DNA of 64,000 bases from Uloborus plumipes (Eukaryota > Arthropoda > Arachnida > Araneae > Uloboridae): the NCBI GenBank assembly GCA_038373865.1, contig JAXGGA010000087.1:176501-240500 (forward strand), in the 5' to 3' direction. The notes beneath the pieces are model-generated. The model ran no database searches, was not told where the DNA came from, and saw only the letters and a program-made list of their open reading frames with translations. Made by a program: the position numbers and the translations under genes. Of the stretch, positions 12,317-24,207 are shown piece by piece. How positions within the stretch are numbered: the stretch's first letter is position 1; every line of letters starts with the position of its first letter.

Positions 12317-14513
12317 TACGTTGGTTTTTAATTTCAATTATATTTCAGCACAAAGCTTCTTTGATCATTTTTCATGTGGGGCAAAGTGGAATAGTTAAGT
12401 TTACTTGCCTATTTCAAAATGAAAAAATGGGAATTTTGTTCTAAAAATTTTTGCACATAAAAAAGGAATAATGTTTTTTTGATAATATTTTCGTTGAAAT
12501 ATTGTTTTTAATCTTTGGCAGTTATTTTGAACTTTAAAAAACTGTGAAAAATTTTCACTTCAAAAAAACATGGGGCAAAGTGAAAAATAAAATGTTTTTG
12601 TTATGAAAATTTTTCAATTCGACGATTAACAGTAATTTTCATCAAATGAATGCGCAAATAAACGAAAAAATAACTATTAACGAAAAATAAACGAATGAGC
12701 AAGTAAATGAATAAATAAATTAATTAATGTGCGAGAAAAAATAAATGAATGAATAAAATAGAGAGCGAATAAGATAATGAGTTAATGAATGAGTAAATAA
12801 TTAAGTAAAAGAATGTAAATGAATTAAAAATGAAGAAATACGTGAGTAATTTAATAAATGAATGAATAAGTACACGAAATGAACTATTTCACTTTGCCCC
12901 AGGCACTTTGCCCCGCTTGCACTCGACAAATTACATTGAACATTAAAAATTAAAAAATGCATAATTTTAACTCAATAAGGACTGCACTGGATATCAGTAG
13001 TTCTCAATTAATAGTTTGGATGATAATTACGAAAATCTCATTCTTTTATAATAACAAGAAATATTTTTGAAAAATCACGAATATTACAATAAAGGTATCA
13101 AATTTTTAAAATGGCTTGTATAATTTTTTCGATGATCTTTGGAGCTACTTATTTTTTGACAAGAATTAACTATCTGTCTAGGAACTTAGTTAAAATATTG
13201 CTAGATAGGTTATACTGCAAGCTGGGAAAATATTGCATCATTTCACTTTGCCCTGCAATTTCACTTTACCACACATTCCCCTATTACATTTTTTTATTAT
13301 TTATCTGCAAATGCTGTTCTGAACGTTTGTTCTTCGGTGATTCTGGGACTTGATATTTTCTTTAAGTGTATCTGCAATTTAAAATGATGCAATAAATAAA
13401 TATTTGGAGAAATATATAAGTTTTATGCCTCGTGCTGGGAACCTAGTATTTTTAAAAAATTTGAATAAATGTCTGTGTAATATCAATATGATTCGAAAAT
13501 GTTTATTGCAATTTCAAAAATTACAAATTATGCCGATTTATGCTTGAAAGTGTAAACTAGTATTTGTGTACTGAGCCAAATCGAAAAAAAAGGAGGTGGG
13601 GAGGAAGTAACTAATCGTTTAATTAGTCACTTCCTCATATCGCGCATTTGTTACCTGTTATTTTATTATTTTGCAGAGAAAACAATTGATAAGTTCATAT
13701 CATTTAAAAGAGCCTTTGCTTACTAGGCTCAAAATGGATGATAGTTTTCTCAATGAGAGTCCTTCTCAATGAGAATCCTTCTCTATGAGCGAATCTCCAT
13801 ATATTATTTCTCTAAGCCGAATCCTATACCCGGTCGAAACTCGCTCATTTCTTTATCGAATTGCATGAAAATTTATGATTTTGAAGCTTATCCCGCGGGC
13901 TATTGACGAAAATTAGACCCACCCTCTAAAAAGTGTCGGTTCGTTTTTTATTCGAACTTCAATTTTTGGGCACAAAATTGACTCTATCTAGCGAAATAAT
14001 TGTCGTATCGTCTCCATTTTGATTTCATTCGAAAGATTAAAAAAAATGCGTTCTTTAGAACGTTTCTCCGCTAGCGCCGCGTAACGAGAATCTCGAAAAT
14101 CCACGTTTAAGCGACTTATAAGCGATTGAAGTTTGAAAAAGTTAAATTTTTTGCTCAACTGTTAAAATCGTTATACCATTGTTGTTCAAATCAGTTTTAA
14201 ATGCGACATTTCAAGCCAAGGCTTAGCTCGGTAAACCTCAATTGTAACTTTTATTGTTTCAAAATACTATGGTAGTTTTGCGATAACGTTAGTATTTAGT
14301 TTAGTAGTAGCCTTGGGTATTTGATTTTAATAGGGTATCACTTTTGTAGTAGTTGTAAAAGTGAACGTGTCTTTGATCTCTTTGAAAAGTTGTCAGAACG
14401 ACGGCAGTTGATGGCGATGTCGTGCAAACGTATAAGATTTTACATTTTTTTTTTTTTTTTGCGGAATTCCGCACGGGTCACCTAGTAACACTTAATTTCT
14501 TGAAGGAAAAAGG

Positions 14514-14687
14514 ATGGTCTCAGTGTTTAGACCAGTAAATGATACAGCTGAAAGAGCTGTAAAAATGATGCAGGACTGTCATTGTTTGCTAACAGTTGAT
14601 GAAGAGCAACAACAATTTTTTTTGTGTTGCATCCAAGAGCACCGAAATATATACTATGACTGCAATAAACAAACATTAAAACGATAG
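14514..14687 (+). pseudogene. Short coding relic, VNDTAERAVK-type
   Basis: A 57-codon frame from ATG to TAG encodes MVSVFRPVNDTAERAVKMMQ and then a DEEQQQFFLCCIQEHRN segment. Upstream in the same frame a stop lies at 14493. The composition looks like real protein (acidic helix, QEHR) and reminds me of the C-terminal part of proteins encoded by arthropod repeats, but I cannot name the family. It sits next to the right arm of the foldback, so it may be the last exon of the transposon's former gene. Too short to be functional on its own. Confidence 0.5.
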
Positions 14688-16029
14688 TATGTTTAGTAAA
14701 ATTTGTTGAACTGTAATATTGTAGTAAATATATGTTGTAAATAAATCCTTGTCATAGATTTTTATTTATTTATTTATTTTTTCAATTTATTTATTTTAAC
14801 TATTTATTTATTTTAAATTACAGATACATTTAAAGAAAATATCAAGTTCCAAAATCACTAAAGAACATACTTTCAGATGAATAATAATAAAAAATGTAGT
14901 AATTAAAATGGAAAAATGTAACTTAAAACTTGAAAAAACCTTAATTTTGAGTAATTTCCGGGAGAAATACATATAAAATGAGAGAAAAAACTTATGTTTA
15001 GCTCTAATTATATACTGCATGCTTCATATTTTTCATCTTGATAATTTCTGAAAATTTATCTTTCGTTGTTTACAAAATACATAGAAAAAAAGCTATTTTT
15101 GAAAGAAAATTATGAATGTTAAGTCTCGTTTGGGGTACCTAAATATTTTTTAATTTGAATAAATGATTTTTTGGGACATGTTGGGATCTAGGAGAAGCGT
15201 TTTATCAACATGAAATTTTGAATTTCCGAAATTTTTTTTTTAGATTTGGCCTAGTGAAAAAGGGTTAGTTCGCACTTTCGGACGCAAGTCGGCACCATTG
15301 TTCAAATTGCATGAAACTTTTTTTTACAATTGTTTTGATGTAAAAGGAAAAAAATAAGAGGGTATGCGTTACAAAATTCCGATTTTCGGTTTTTTTTGGG
15401 ACACCCTAGTGCCCATCCCCCCAAGCTCAATGGCGCAAAATCCCCCCCAAAAATGTTCAAAACCATGTTGTGCTTTTTATTTTTACCTCTCTTTTTTATT
15501 TTATTTATTTTTTTATTATTTATTTAAAATATATATATATATTTTTTTTTTTTAAATTATAACTATTATTTTTTTATCAATGCTTTGAAAGAACGAATTA
15601 TGCGCAGAATAGAATCGCTTTTTCTCTTCCAGACATTCCAACTACACACACAAAATAAATAAATAAAAAAAATAATAATAAGGAAATAAAAGAAACAATT
15701 TAAATTAAAAGAATAAATTAATGAATGATTTTTTATTTAAAAAATCAGTAAATAATTTAAATAAAAAAATAAATTAATAAATACAGTAATTTAAATAATA
15801 ATAATAAACATTAAATATAAGTTTTAAAAAATCCCCCCCCCCCACCCAAAAAAATTTGATGGCGCAACTTGCGCCATAGTCCCCCCTGTGGGCACCCCTG
15901 TTCAGAATAATCTGGCGCCTACGGAGGAATGTTCTTTTCTGAACGGACTATCAACGTAAAATGAAAGGGAGAATACGATTTTGTGTCGTCATGTACGAAA
16001 CTTTTTTTTAAAACTTAATAGAGTAAATG

Positions 16030-16330
16030 TTCTTTAAAATATATAAAATTTTCGTTTTAATATTTTTTAGAAACTCTTAAATTCATTTTGGGTATCCCTC
16101 CCTTTCCTCCAGAGGGGGTCACAACACTTTCAACCGTGGTGTTACAGCTGCGTTTAATTGCATAAAAAAATCTAAAACATAACAGGATTTCAGTATTTAT
16201 ATTTTCTAAAACTTTTTACTCGAGTTATGGGTGTCACCTGTTCCCCCCCCCCCTCCAGAAAGCTGACTGCCGGCGCAAATGCCGATCCCCCCCCCCCCGG
16301 TAGCGACGCTATTGAAACGGGCCACCCCGT
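16030..16330. repeat. Degenerate repeat block, right part
   Basis: aaactcttaaattcattttg, ggtgtcacctgttcccccc and gcaaatgccgatccccc match the units at 10960-11682. Runs of C up to about 12 occur. Confidence 0.5.
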
Positions 16331-16674
16331 TGTCCTTGGACTAACAGTGGTAGCTCGTTTTTAGATCATGCAGTTTTCGATTCTTTCCTATTATGAATTC
16401 AGTTAATGCCTTAATAGACTTTTATGAGGCATAGAAAATAATAGGGAGGACAGATTCTTTCTCTTTCAATTTGTTTTTGAAACGTTCAGAACAAAACAAA
16501 TTTGGAAAAAAAAAACACGATATTGAGATCGAAATAGGACGACATATCGATAGCTATCATAGTGGTTTGCAAACTTTCGAGATACGTAAATATTTCCATA
16601 TTATTTGACTGCTCTGCCCAAAAAATAGATTGTGCACTAATTTTTTCAAATACGCACAAAAGTGACTTCCCCCT

Positions 16675-16890
16675 TGTCAAGTGGCCAGGGATGTCTGACT
16701 GTGGAGGAGGAGATTCGAATTCCACGGATGCACTTTCTCTCTCCTGTCCTCGTTTATCTTTTCATGAATATGTTGCTTATGGCATTTGTGTACTGTAAAA
16801 GTCGGACTTGACACCAAATGGCGATACAGTTGGAAAAGTGAAGCAGCACACCAGACATCAGCAAGAACGCAATAAAGGGTTAGTTGCATC
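16675..16890 (+). mobile_element. Diverged tRNA-derived SINE
   Basis: It has an A-box-like caagtggccaggg, a B-box-like GATTCGAATTCC at 16712-16723, then cactttctct and a body (tatggcatttgtgtactgtaaa...) that parallels the SINE at 53935-54211. The promoter boxes are weaker, so this copy looks older. Confidence 0.65.
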
Positions 16891-18386
16891 ACAATTGTCC
16901 TTTTCCAAAAAGGAAGAAGACTGAAGAGTTGACTGAAGAGCGAGAGAAATATTTGTTTCCATTCACCACAGAGTGCAGTATTTATAGGGCGAACGTAAAC
17001 TGCTCATCAAAAATAATTGGGGAAATGACGTTTATAAATAAATGTTTTTAGTTGCCATCCTCGATCCATGTGACAAACAAAACTAAATGAAACCAGTTGT
17101 TTACTATTAGTAGACCAGATGGAGAGGAAAATGTAAGATGGGTGTGTTTTAAAAAGCAGCCTTTTTTTGGTGACATCTTTAAAACTTGATGAGGCCTCAT
17201 CAAGTTTGAGATCATCGTCATAGCACATCATGTCATGACTCATTTGAAAACTGTCTACCTAGTCTTCACTCACCAAGAGACGTGTGGTAATATTTCCATT
17301 CGTATACCGCCTATTAAAGATTTCAAAAAATCAAACGACATTAGGAATGATGTGAAGAAATCGGACCTTCTCGAATCGTTCGTCATAAATTTGATTTATA
17401 AGGTTCTGGCGGTCGATCTAATAGCGGATTGGGAAGCAAAACGTTTCCCCTCTGTGAAAGATCGGCAAGCCCATTCGTGAATCAACTCCGTTTTTCCTCA
17501 TTGTAATCTGCCCTCAGGTTAAGAATGTATCACGAGAGGCTGTGTCGTATAATTAAGCACTAAACGTTCGATCGTGTCTGACATGGTTTGAAAATAAATA
17601 TCATTTAATGTGTCGCATTCGACTATTTATTCCGCTTATCTAGTGATATTGTATGTGATTACGGATTGGCTGCAGTTACTTGATAGCCTTTCGCCAAGCT
17701 CACTGTTTCTCCCTCGCGTGAAATCCTGAACCAGGACCTTGAACACTCTTTAAAAGGGAACCACTCTCTATGAATAAGAACGATGCAAAGAGATTCAAAA
17801 GATTCATTCGTTTTCGATAAGGAGCTTATGAAAAATTATTTGGAATCGTGTTGACCAGATGTAGCAGTTTTGACAAAACAAGAAAAAGGTGTTTTTTTTT
17901 CTTTCTTTTTTTTTGGAGGGGGGGGGGTCATCACTGCCGCATTCCGATGCTGTGCTTTTTTTCTAAACCTTTTTTCGTAGCGGGGTTACAGAAACAAAGT
18001 CAAAGACTGATGAAGATCACGCATACTGTACCGCGAATGAAATAAATGCTTTTCTTGCTTTATCGATATTTTGAAAATCACATTCAACACAATTCCAAAT
18101 TTGATGACTTATTTTCCTATATTGTTTATTGTTGTACGTGCAATAATTTGGATGGATAGCGTTTTGAAAACACTAACCCTGTCAATTAAAAATACCCGTA
18201 ATGGTTTGGTCAAGTCAGTATACTGCCTTGACTAGGCCGTCGAAACGAATAAGTGATAATCACTCTCCCATGTCTAATAGAGTGTTAGCCATTTCTTTTA
18301 GCTTGTTGTATCTATTTTATCTACATTGTACAATGGGTATCTTATGAATATTTTTAAACTTTAAGCGGGTTAAACAACGTCGAGAC
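16891..18386. other. Gene-free DNA
   Basis: Nothing recognisable; a T/G homopolymer cluster near 17890-17930. The open frame 17235-17480 has no known domain. Confidence 0.5.
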
Positions 18387-19146
18387 TAGGGATGCACCGA
18401 TAAGAAAATTGGCCGTTTACCGATTACTGATTAATCGGCTGTTGATAATCGGCCGAATAATCGGCTGAGCCGATTAATGATAAGGATAATTGTTTTTCGA
18501 CTACCAATTTTACCATCACTTTTTTTTATCTCTTATACAATTCCGAGTTTAGAAATAGTAAGTAATTTTTTTCTGGGGGAAGATTTTTTTTTCCATTTTC
18601 CTAGTTTTCACAAAATAATTTCAAGATTTTTTTCAAATTTCTTAGAACCAATTTTCATATTAGTGTCAATAATATTATTAACACATTGTTAGCTATGTTA
18701 ATTGGAAATAAAAATTTATAAAAAAAAAAAGAAGGGGAGGGAAAGTGTGTGGTGAACACTCTAATTTATTAGTACTTTTAATTCATATATTTTAGTAATT
18801 AGTAGCAATTTAATTCAATACTTTTATTCTTTGAAAATTAGAGGTTAGCTGAAAGCACTGTGCTAAAGAGAAAACTATCGCCACATGAAAAATGTTGCAT
18901 CATTGTCTATTTATTCTAAGTAGGAGAATTAATTAAAAAAAAAACTTTATATCAACTGTGAAGATTATTATTACTGTTAATAAAATTATTCATCATAGTT
19001 TCTTAGTGACAATACTTTAAAGAATAATATTTGAAAAATATTTGTTCGGCCGATTAATCGGCCCGGTTTTGCCGATTATTAACAATCGGCAAAATGGCCG
19101 ATTATGGCCGATTAATCGGTACTGCCGATTAATCGGTGCATCCCTA
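18387..19146. mobile_element. hAT-type MITE with subterminal CCGATTAATCGG array
   Basis: The ends TAGGGATGCACCGAT and ATCGGTGCATCCCTA are flanked by identical GTCGAGAC (18379-18386 and 19147-19154), a perfect 8-bp target duplication. Both subterminal regions are packed with variants of the palindrome CCGATTAATCGG, probably transposase-binding sites. The middle is AT-rich and noncoding. Confidence 0.95.
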
Positions 19147-19348
19147 GTCGAGACATTTTTCTGCATCTTTGAGGCACAAATATGCTGCGAAAAAGTGTAC
19201 CCGAGAAAAAGGACAAGTAATGATCAGTTTGACTTAGCTTTTTTAATACGAGTAGAGTAGCATATTTCTACAAGTTGTTAGACAGAAATTCTAATTCACT
19301 GATCAGTAATTATGCCTTGAAAGTGAATTACGGGTGTGCATAGTGGTT

Positions 19349-19625
19349 CGTTGAGCTATGACCTTGACAATATTTACCTCTATTTTGGGTAATAGAAATT
19401 GGTTGAGTTGTGTTAGTTTCGTAGTAGTGTTGCTAAAGTACTCCACCGTTCCAAAGGACGTTTGTTTTTGACTAACTCCTGAAAAAGAGTTAATGTCACA
19501 GCTCAACTAACCAGAGGATCGGCTCTGATAAGTTGAGCCGTGACCTTGGCAATATTTACCATAACAGGGTAAGATGATTAGCGTTGAGTTGCGTTGCTCT
19601 GCTCGCTGTTGTGGTAGTTTTGCAA
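19349..19625. repeat. Two diverged direct repeats
   Basis: gttgagctatgaccttgacaa at about 19350 and gttgagccgtgaccttggcaa at about 19535 are each followed by tatttacc, a gggtaa motif and gttgagttg.gtt. An old tandem duplication is likely. Confidence 0.55.
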
Positions 19626-22600
19626 AAAGTAATCATCAAAAGTAATCAAAGTGACGCATATTTACAGTGACTTCCCAATCAGTAGCGAACACAGACTTAA
19701 GTGCGCCCCCTGCAAGATTTGTAAGCGTGTTCTCTCCCACTATTAAAATGCGACAAATATTTTCCCCGTGTAACTCATAGTGCTATTTTTCTGAATCGGT
19801 GCACCCTCAAACTTCTTGTACGCTATGTACGCCGCTGTTTCCAATCCTTTTTAATTACTTTTACGTAGTACTGTGACAGCGAAAAAGATTTCACTCAAAT
19901 TTCGGCTAAAATTTTTATTTTACTCACCCCCAAATGAATATTGAGTCGTTATTTCGACGCCTCAGCACGTGCATATGCACTTATGAACAAACATATAAGC
20001 AGCCACATCCTTTTCGACCACCCCCGAGTTAATTACTGCTAGTTTTCTCGTGACGTCTGTATGTATGTTCGTATGTGTCCGCATAACTCAAAAACGGTAT
20101 GCCGTAGAACATTCTCATTTGGCATGAAGGCTCTGAGGGGAATCTAGTTGTGCAACTCCCCTTGTGGTTGCATTCGAATAATTATTGACAGATTTACCTC
20201 AACTTAAGTGATGATATGATTTGGCAATTACTTGACAATGTTTCGCCAAGCTTTTGGTCACCAAGTGTTTATCGCCAAGTGGGAGATACATTTGGTGAAA
20301 AAAATTCTGTTTTGAATTTGGGTTCAATTTGGCACTATTTGCGATATTTTGAGAATAATATACTGAATAACGTAAAAACCGGCGATATTTAGAAGACAAA
20401 TCATTGCAACATTTTTTTTTGCATTGATTGGCGATAAAGTGGCTGTGCAAATGTCACTTGGCTGTCAATTGTTACTTTGCTCACTCTAAGGCTTTCTTTT
20501 AACACTTAAGGTATCTATTACGAAATTTAAACGTAAACGGAAGTAGTGGTGGGTCCATACCAGATATTTTTCTATGAGCATTCTCATTGTAACTGTTTTT
20601 GCTATTTACTCACTCTGTGGGCCCTATTAAATGTCTTTTCCTGTATATATGGTTACTTAGATGAACCTAGGTATTTCCTGCCAGTCTAATTATTGAAATG
20701 TAAAGTTTTGAGAAACAGAGGGAGGTGCCCTACTTAATACAGGATTGCGTTGTAGAATTATCATCACACGTCAGTCACTGTATGCCTTTTTTTTGTATCT
20801 AACTCATGCGTAAATAGTTTTACTCAAATTTTAAATGCCATCGTAGAGTTAGGGGAGAAAAAGGGGAACTTAAAATTTTTCTTTACAAAAAAATGTATTT
20901 TTTCCTGTGCATTTTTTGTAAAAAAAATTTCAACATTTCACCTCAAAAGACTCAACTGTTCTGTTAAGACAAAGAATAGAGAAGGACATTGGCAAAAAAA
21001 ATATTTCAATATGTTGTTGGCAAAGGAAGTTATGACCGTTTGAATATCGGTAAAATATGACATTTTTCATATTTCGGCCTCACGCAATTAAAAGCACGTT
21101 GAACTTTCTTCGGTTATTTATACATTATTTTAAAGTACTTACACTAGTCTTTCAAACGACACTACTTTTGCCGTGGCAACTGAAATGTACAAGCTGTTTT
21201 TAGACCTCAAAAACGCTTAAAAACATCAAAAATGCCTTGTTTTGAGGGCCTTCACCGACCTTACGGCAACAACTTACCTCAAATTTAACATTCATTTTGT
21301 AAAGTTTGAACCTTCTGTATTCCATATACAAAAAGAAAATTGGAGTTCAACAGTTCCTGGTAAGAATTTTGGCTCACAGCAACTTCCATGTCTTGAAAAA
21401 TCTGCTTAATTTTTGATGCCGCACCTTCAACTTTAGGGATGCATAAAAACTAAACAACTCAACTTTATAACAAAACATTCTGAATTTGGTCTTTCAATAA
21501 GATAATAAACATTTGGTAATTTTTGGGAAAAAATCTGAGAGGTCATGAATCACCTCATAATCCTAGGCGTGACAGTTTCTCAGATTCTTGCTCTTAAAAC
21601 CGATTGCATAGTGTAAAACGGTAAGTTAGTCAACCACCGATATCCCCCCCCTTTTTTTTTCTCCCAAAGCAGACGTTTAAAACCTACAATTCCTTTTTGA
21701 CTTGATCCCATTGAAGTGAGAAGTTTTTCTCCAAGTAGTAGGTTTGTCCTATTGATACCTATTATTCGATGAAATTTTGTCCTGATCAGGCACTCCAGAG
21801 GGGAGAAAAGAGGGTTAGTGTGTTTTTTGCGACTTCGAACTAACTTTTCTGATATAATATTTAAACATTGTAATATGTAGGGTTTGGAAAGAAAAATCAA
21901 CTAATTACTTGTTGATAATGTTGTATTTAGGCTTCACTTTCGCGTGAAAATAGTAACTAGTAATGGGGTAAATCGCCACAGCTCCAAAAAAGCGGGCATT
22001 TTCCCCACTCGACCTGCAATTGTGACTTTTTAAAATTTTCAGCATTTTTGTTTGGCATATGTTTTGTGCAGTTTAGTTCACTTCAAAAATTATTTGTTGA
22101 CCGACATTTGCTTGGTTTTACTTTTGATAGGATTTTTATAAGTGAAATCTTACACTCATTTCAATTTAGAAGTGTTTTCAATACTGTAATATACTTTCAA
22201 TACATTTGAAGAGCATTTAAGTACGTTCAATTTCCCGCTCGAGTACCTACATACAGGATTTAATCTACATAGGAATTCACAGGAGCACCTGCTCCTTTTT
22301 TGAATTTTAAGCAAATTCTATTCAAGCCTGAAAATTGGTTGCGATTATTAGAGGGCTTAAGCACTATTTTTTGGTAGACATTTAGCCTTACATACAATAA
22401 AAAACAATTTAGAGCTATGGCGGATGTCAACTTAATGAAGCTTGTAGATTAATTAAAGTCGGTTGTTCGTTTGTATGGCAGAAAAGTCAAACTATCAAAG
22501 GTAGATTCAAAAAGATCAATAGAAGATATGTCTAAAACTTGTAACAAAAGCCTTTTACTTCAAAGAAAAAGAGATTTTTCTTTCATTTTGAGTAAACTGC

Positions 22601-24207
22601 AAAGAAAAATCCAAATTTAATCTCTGCTCAATGTGACCAAGATAACTTATATACAAAGAAAGATCTAATATACAAAGAAATAGAAAGCTATATCAAAGGG
22701 TTTTGGGACCTCGGTGGAGTTTCAAAAAATGAAAATTGTTTATTTTACAAAAGTTACTTCCAAAGACCTGCAAATTTACTGAGACTCACGAAGAGTCATT
22801 TATTGAAGGTGAAGATGTAATAAAGAAATTTTGGTAACGTCAAAGAACAGCACGGTGCCGCAAAGCAATAAGTCTGAACTGAGTTATGATTAACTTTTTT
22901 TTTCATAATGCGACTGTCATTTTTTCACATAACTAAATACTCTTTGTGGAAAAAAAAACTATTGAATAACAGTAAGTCAAAAGGTGTTTGCCAGGTGTTT
23001 TTATCAAGCAGTTACTCTTTTCATTCCCATTCATCTGAAATGGGGTGAAGACATGCACCACGAGCCTTTGCCCCATTTTATGCCCGCAATTTTCTTTTTC
23101 AGCGATGTTGCAAATTTCTCGGTAATAATTAATCATGTAGAGCTAGTTTTCAGTAGAGTTATAGGTAACAGATCATTTTATTAGTCTGATTTGAAAAAAT
23201 AACGGAAAAATCTACCCTTTAGTAACCAGAATGTTGTAGAAACTGCAAATTGTGGCTTTTTACCCTCACCTACTCTACAGTTATTTGAAACAGAAGTAAT
23301 TCTTTAGAAGTGTCAATATTTCGATTTTTATTACTCAAAAAGCTGGAACTTTCCAATATAAATATGAGGAGAAAGATTCGAAATTACCCACAAAAGTACA
23401 TTAAGACAATAAATACATCTCTTAGCCATAGAAATCCATCAAGACAGAAATAAGTGTATTAAACCCGTGTCGAATCTGAAAAAGCTTTATCCGTGTTGTA
23501 CAAGCACCATCGGTAGGATAATAAAACATTGAAAATTTGCATTTGATTACCCATTCTCATCTCGAATAAATGTTGCTAAAATAAAAGCTCAGACTTCGTT
23601 TTGATGTTTCTAAAAATTCGTGCTTTGTCTCAATCCATGTTCCCAATTTTCGAACAGGAGTTTTGATTCAAAAAAGCGGTTCAATTTATTTCGTCGCAGA
23701 AGATCCCACAGCTACCTTAGGGGATTGACAAAACACTAATCTGTTTCCGGTACAATCCACACAATAGAGCAACTGTAAACATCCCTCCCAGATGGAAGAT
23801 GGCGTGTAATTCAAAGCCTAACAACCTTTAATCCAAGAGACTTGTTTCGAAATTTAATCAAAACAGATGAATAATGGAACAAGGCTTGTTGTCGTGACTT
23901 CTCAAAAGGGGCTTGCTCGCTCGAGTGATGACGGTTCGATGTTAGCGTGATGCTTATTCCATGGGACAATCCCATCCACTTGGCTTCACGCGGAAGAAAT
24001 CTTTTTAACCAAATAGGAAAAATTCATTTCTTTTCCTACGCTAAACAAATAGTTTACTTTTCGAAAACTCGGTTACAACCATCTATCACGCTTTTGGCAC
24101 ACTCACCCAACGTGAGCGAACAAATAAGTGATGGTTGAAAAAATAAAATATCTTGATTCAAAATTGTTACACAAATGAAAAAACGGTAGTAAAATACTGA
24201 TCTATGT
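19626..24207. other. Gene-free DNA
   Basis: No coding signal, terminal repeats or RNA gene seen except the repeat fragment at 20060-20170. Confidence 0.5.
20060..20170. repeat. Worn dispersed-repeat fragment
   Basis: ctgtatgtatgttcgtatgtg followed by cgcataactcaaaaacggtatg resembles a repeat seen in many arthropod genomes. I cannot assign its class. Confidence 0.3.

Larger units (their letters stand above)
11695..15408. mobile_element. Foldback element with hAT-like ends
   Basis: The ends TAGAGTGTCTCAAAAAAAAC and, at right, the inverse of TAGGGTGTCCCAAAAAAAAC are flanked by gtgtccat (11687-11694) and gtgcccat (15409-15416), 7 of 8 matching. Inverted arms run about 11695-12215 and 14890-15408. 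The centre holds a hairpin (about 12238-12316), simple AATG/AATA sequence (about 12630-12880), several gggcaaagtg motifs, and a coding relic at 14514-14687. Confidence 0.83.
11683..15900. mobile_element. hAT-type non-autonomous element hosting a foldback
   Basis: The left end CAGGGTGTCCAT and the inverse of the right end CAGGGGTGCCCA are hAT-like termini. The flanks ttcaaaat (11675-11682) and ttcagaat (15901-15908) match at 7 of 8 positions, a worn 8-bp target duplication. Without the foldback at 11695-15408 it would be about 500 bp. The right part holds C-rich runs, (A/T)-rich simple sequence and ggcgcaacttgcgcc next to the end. Confidence 0.72.
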
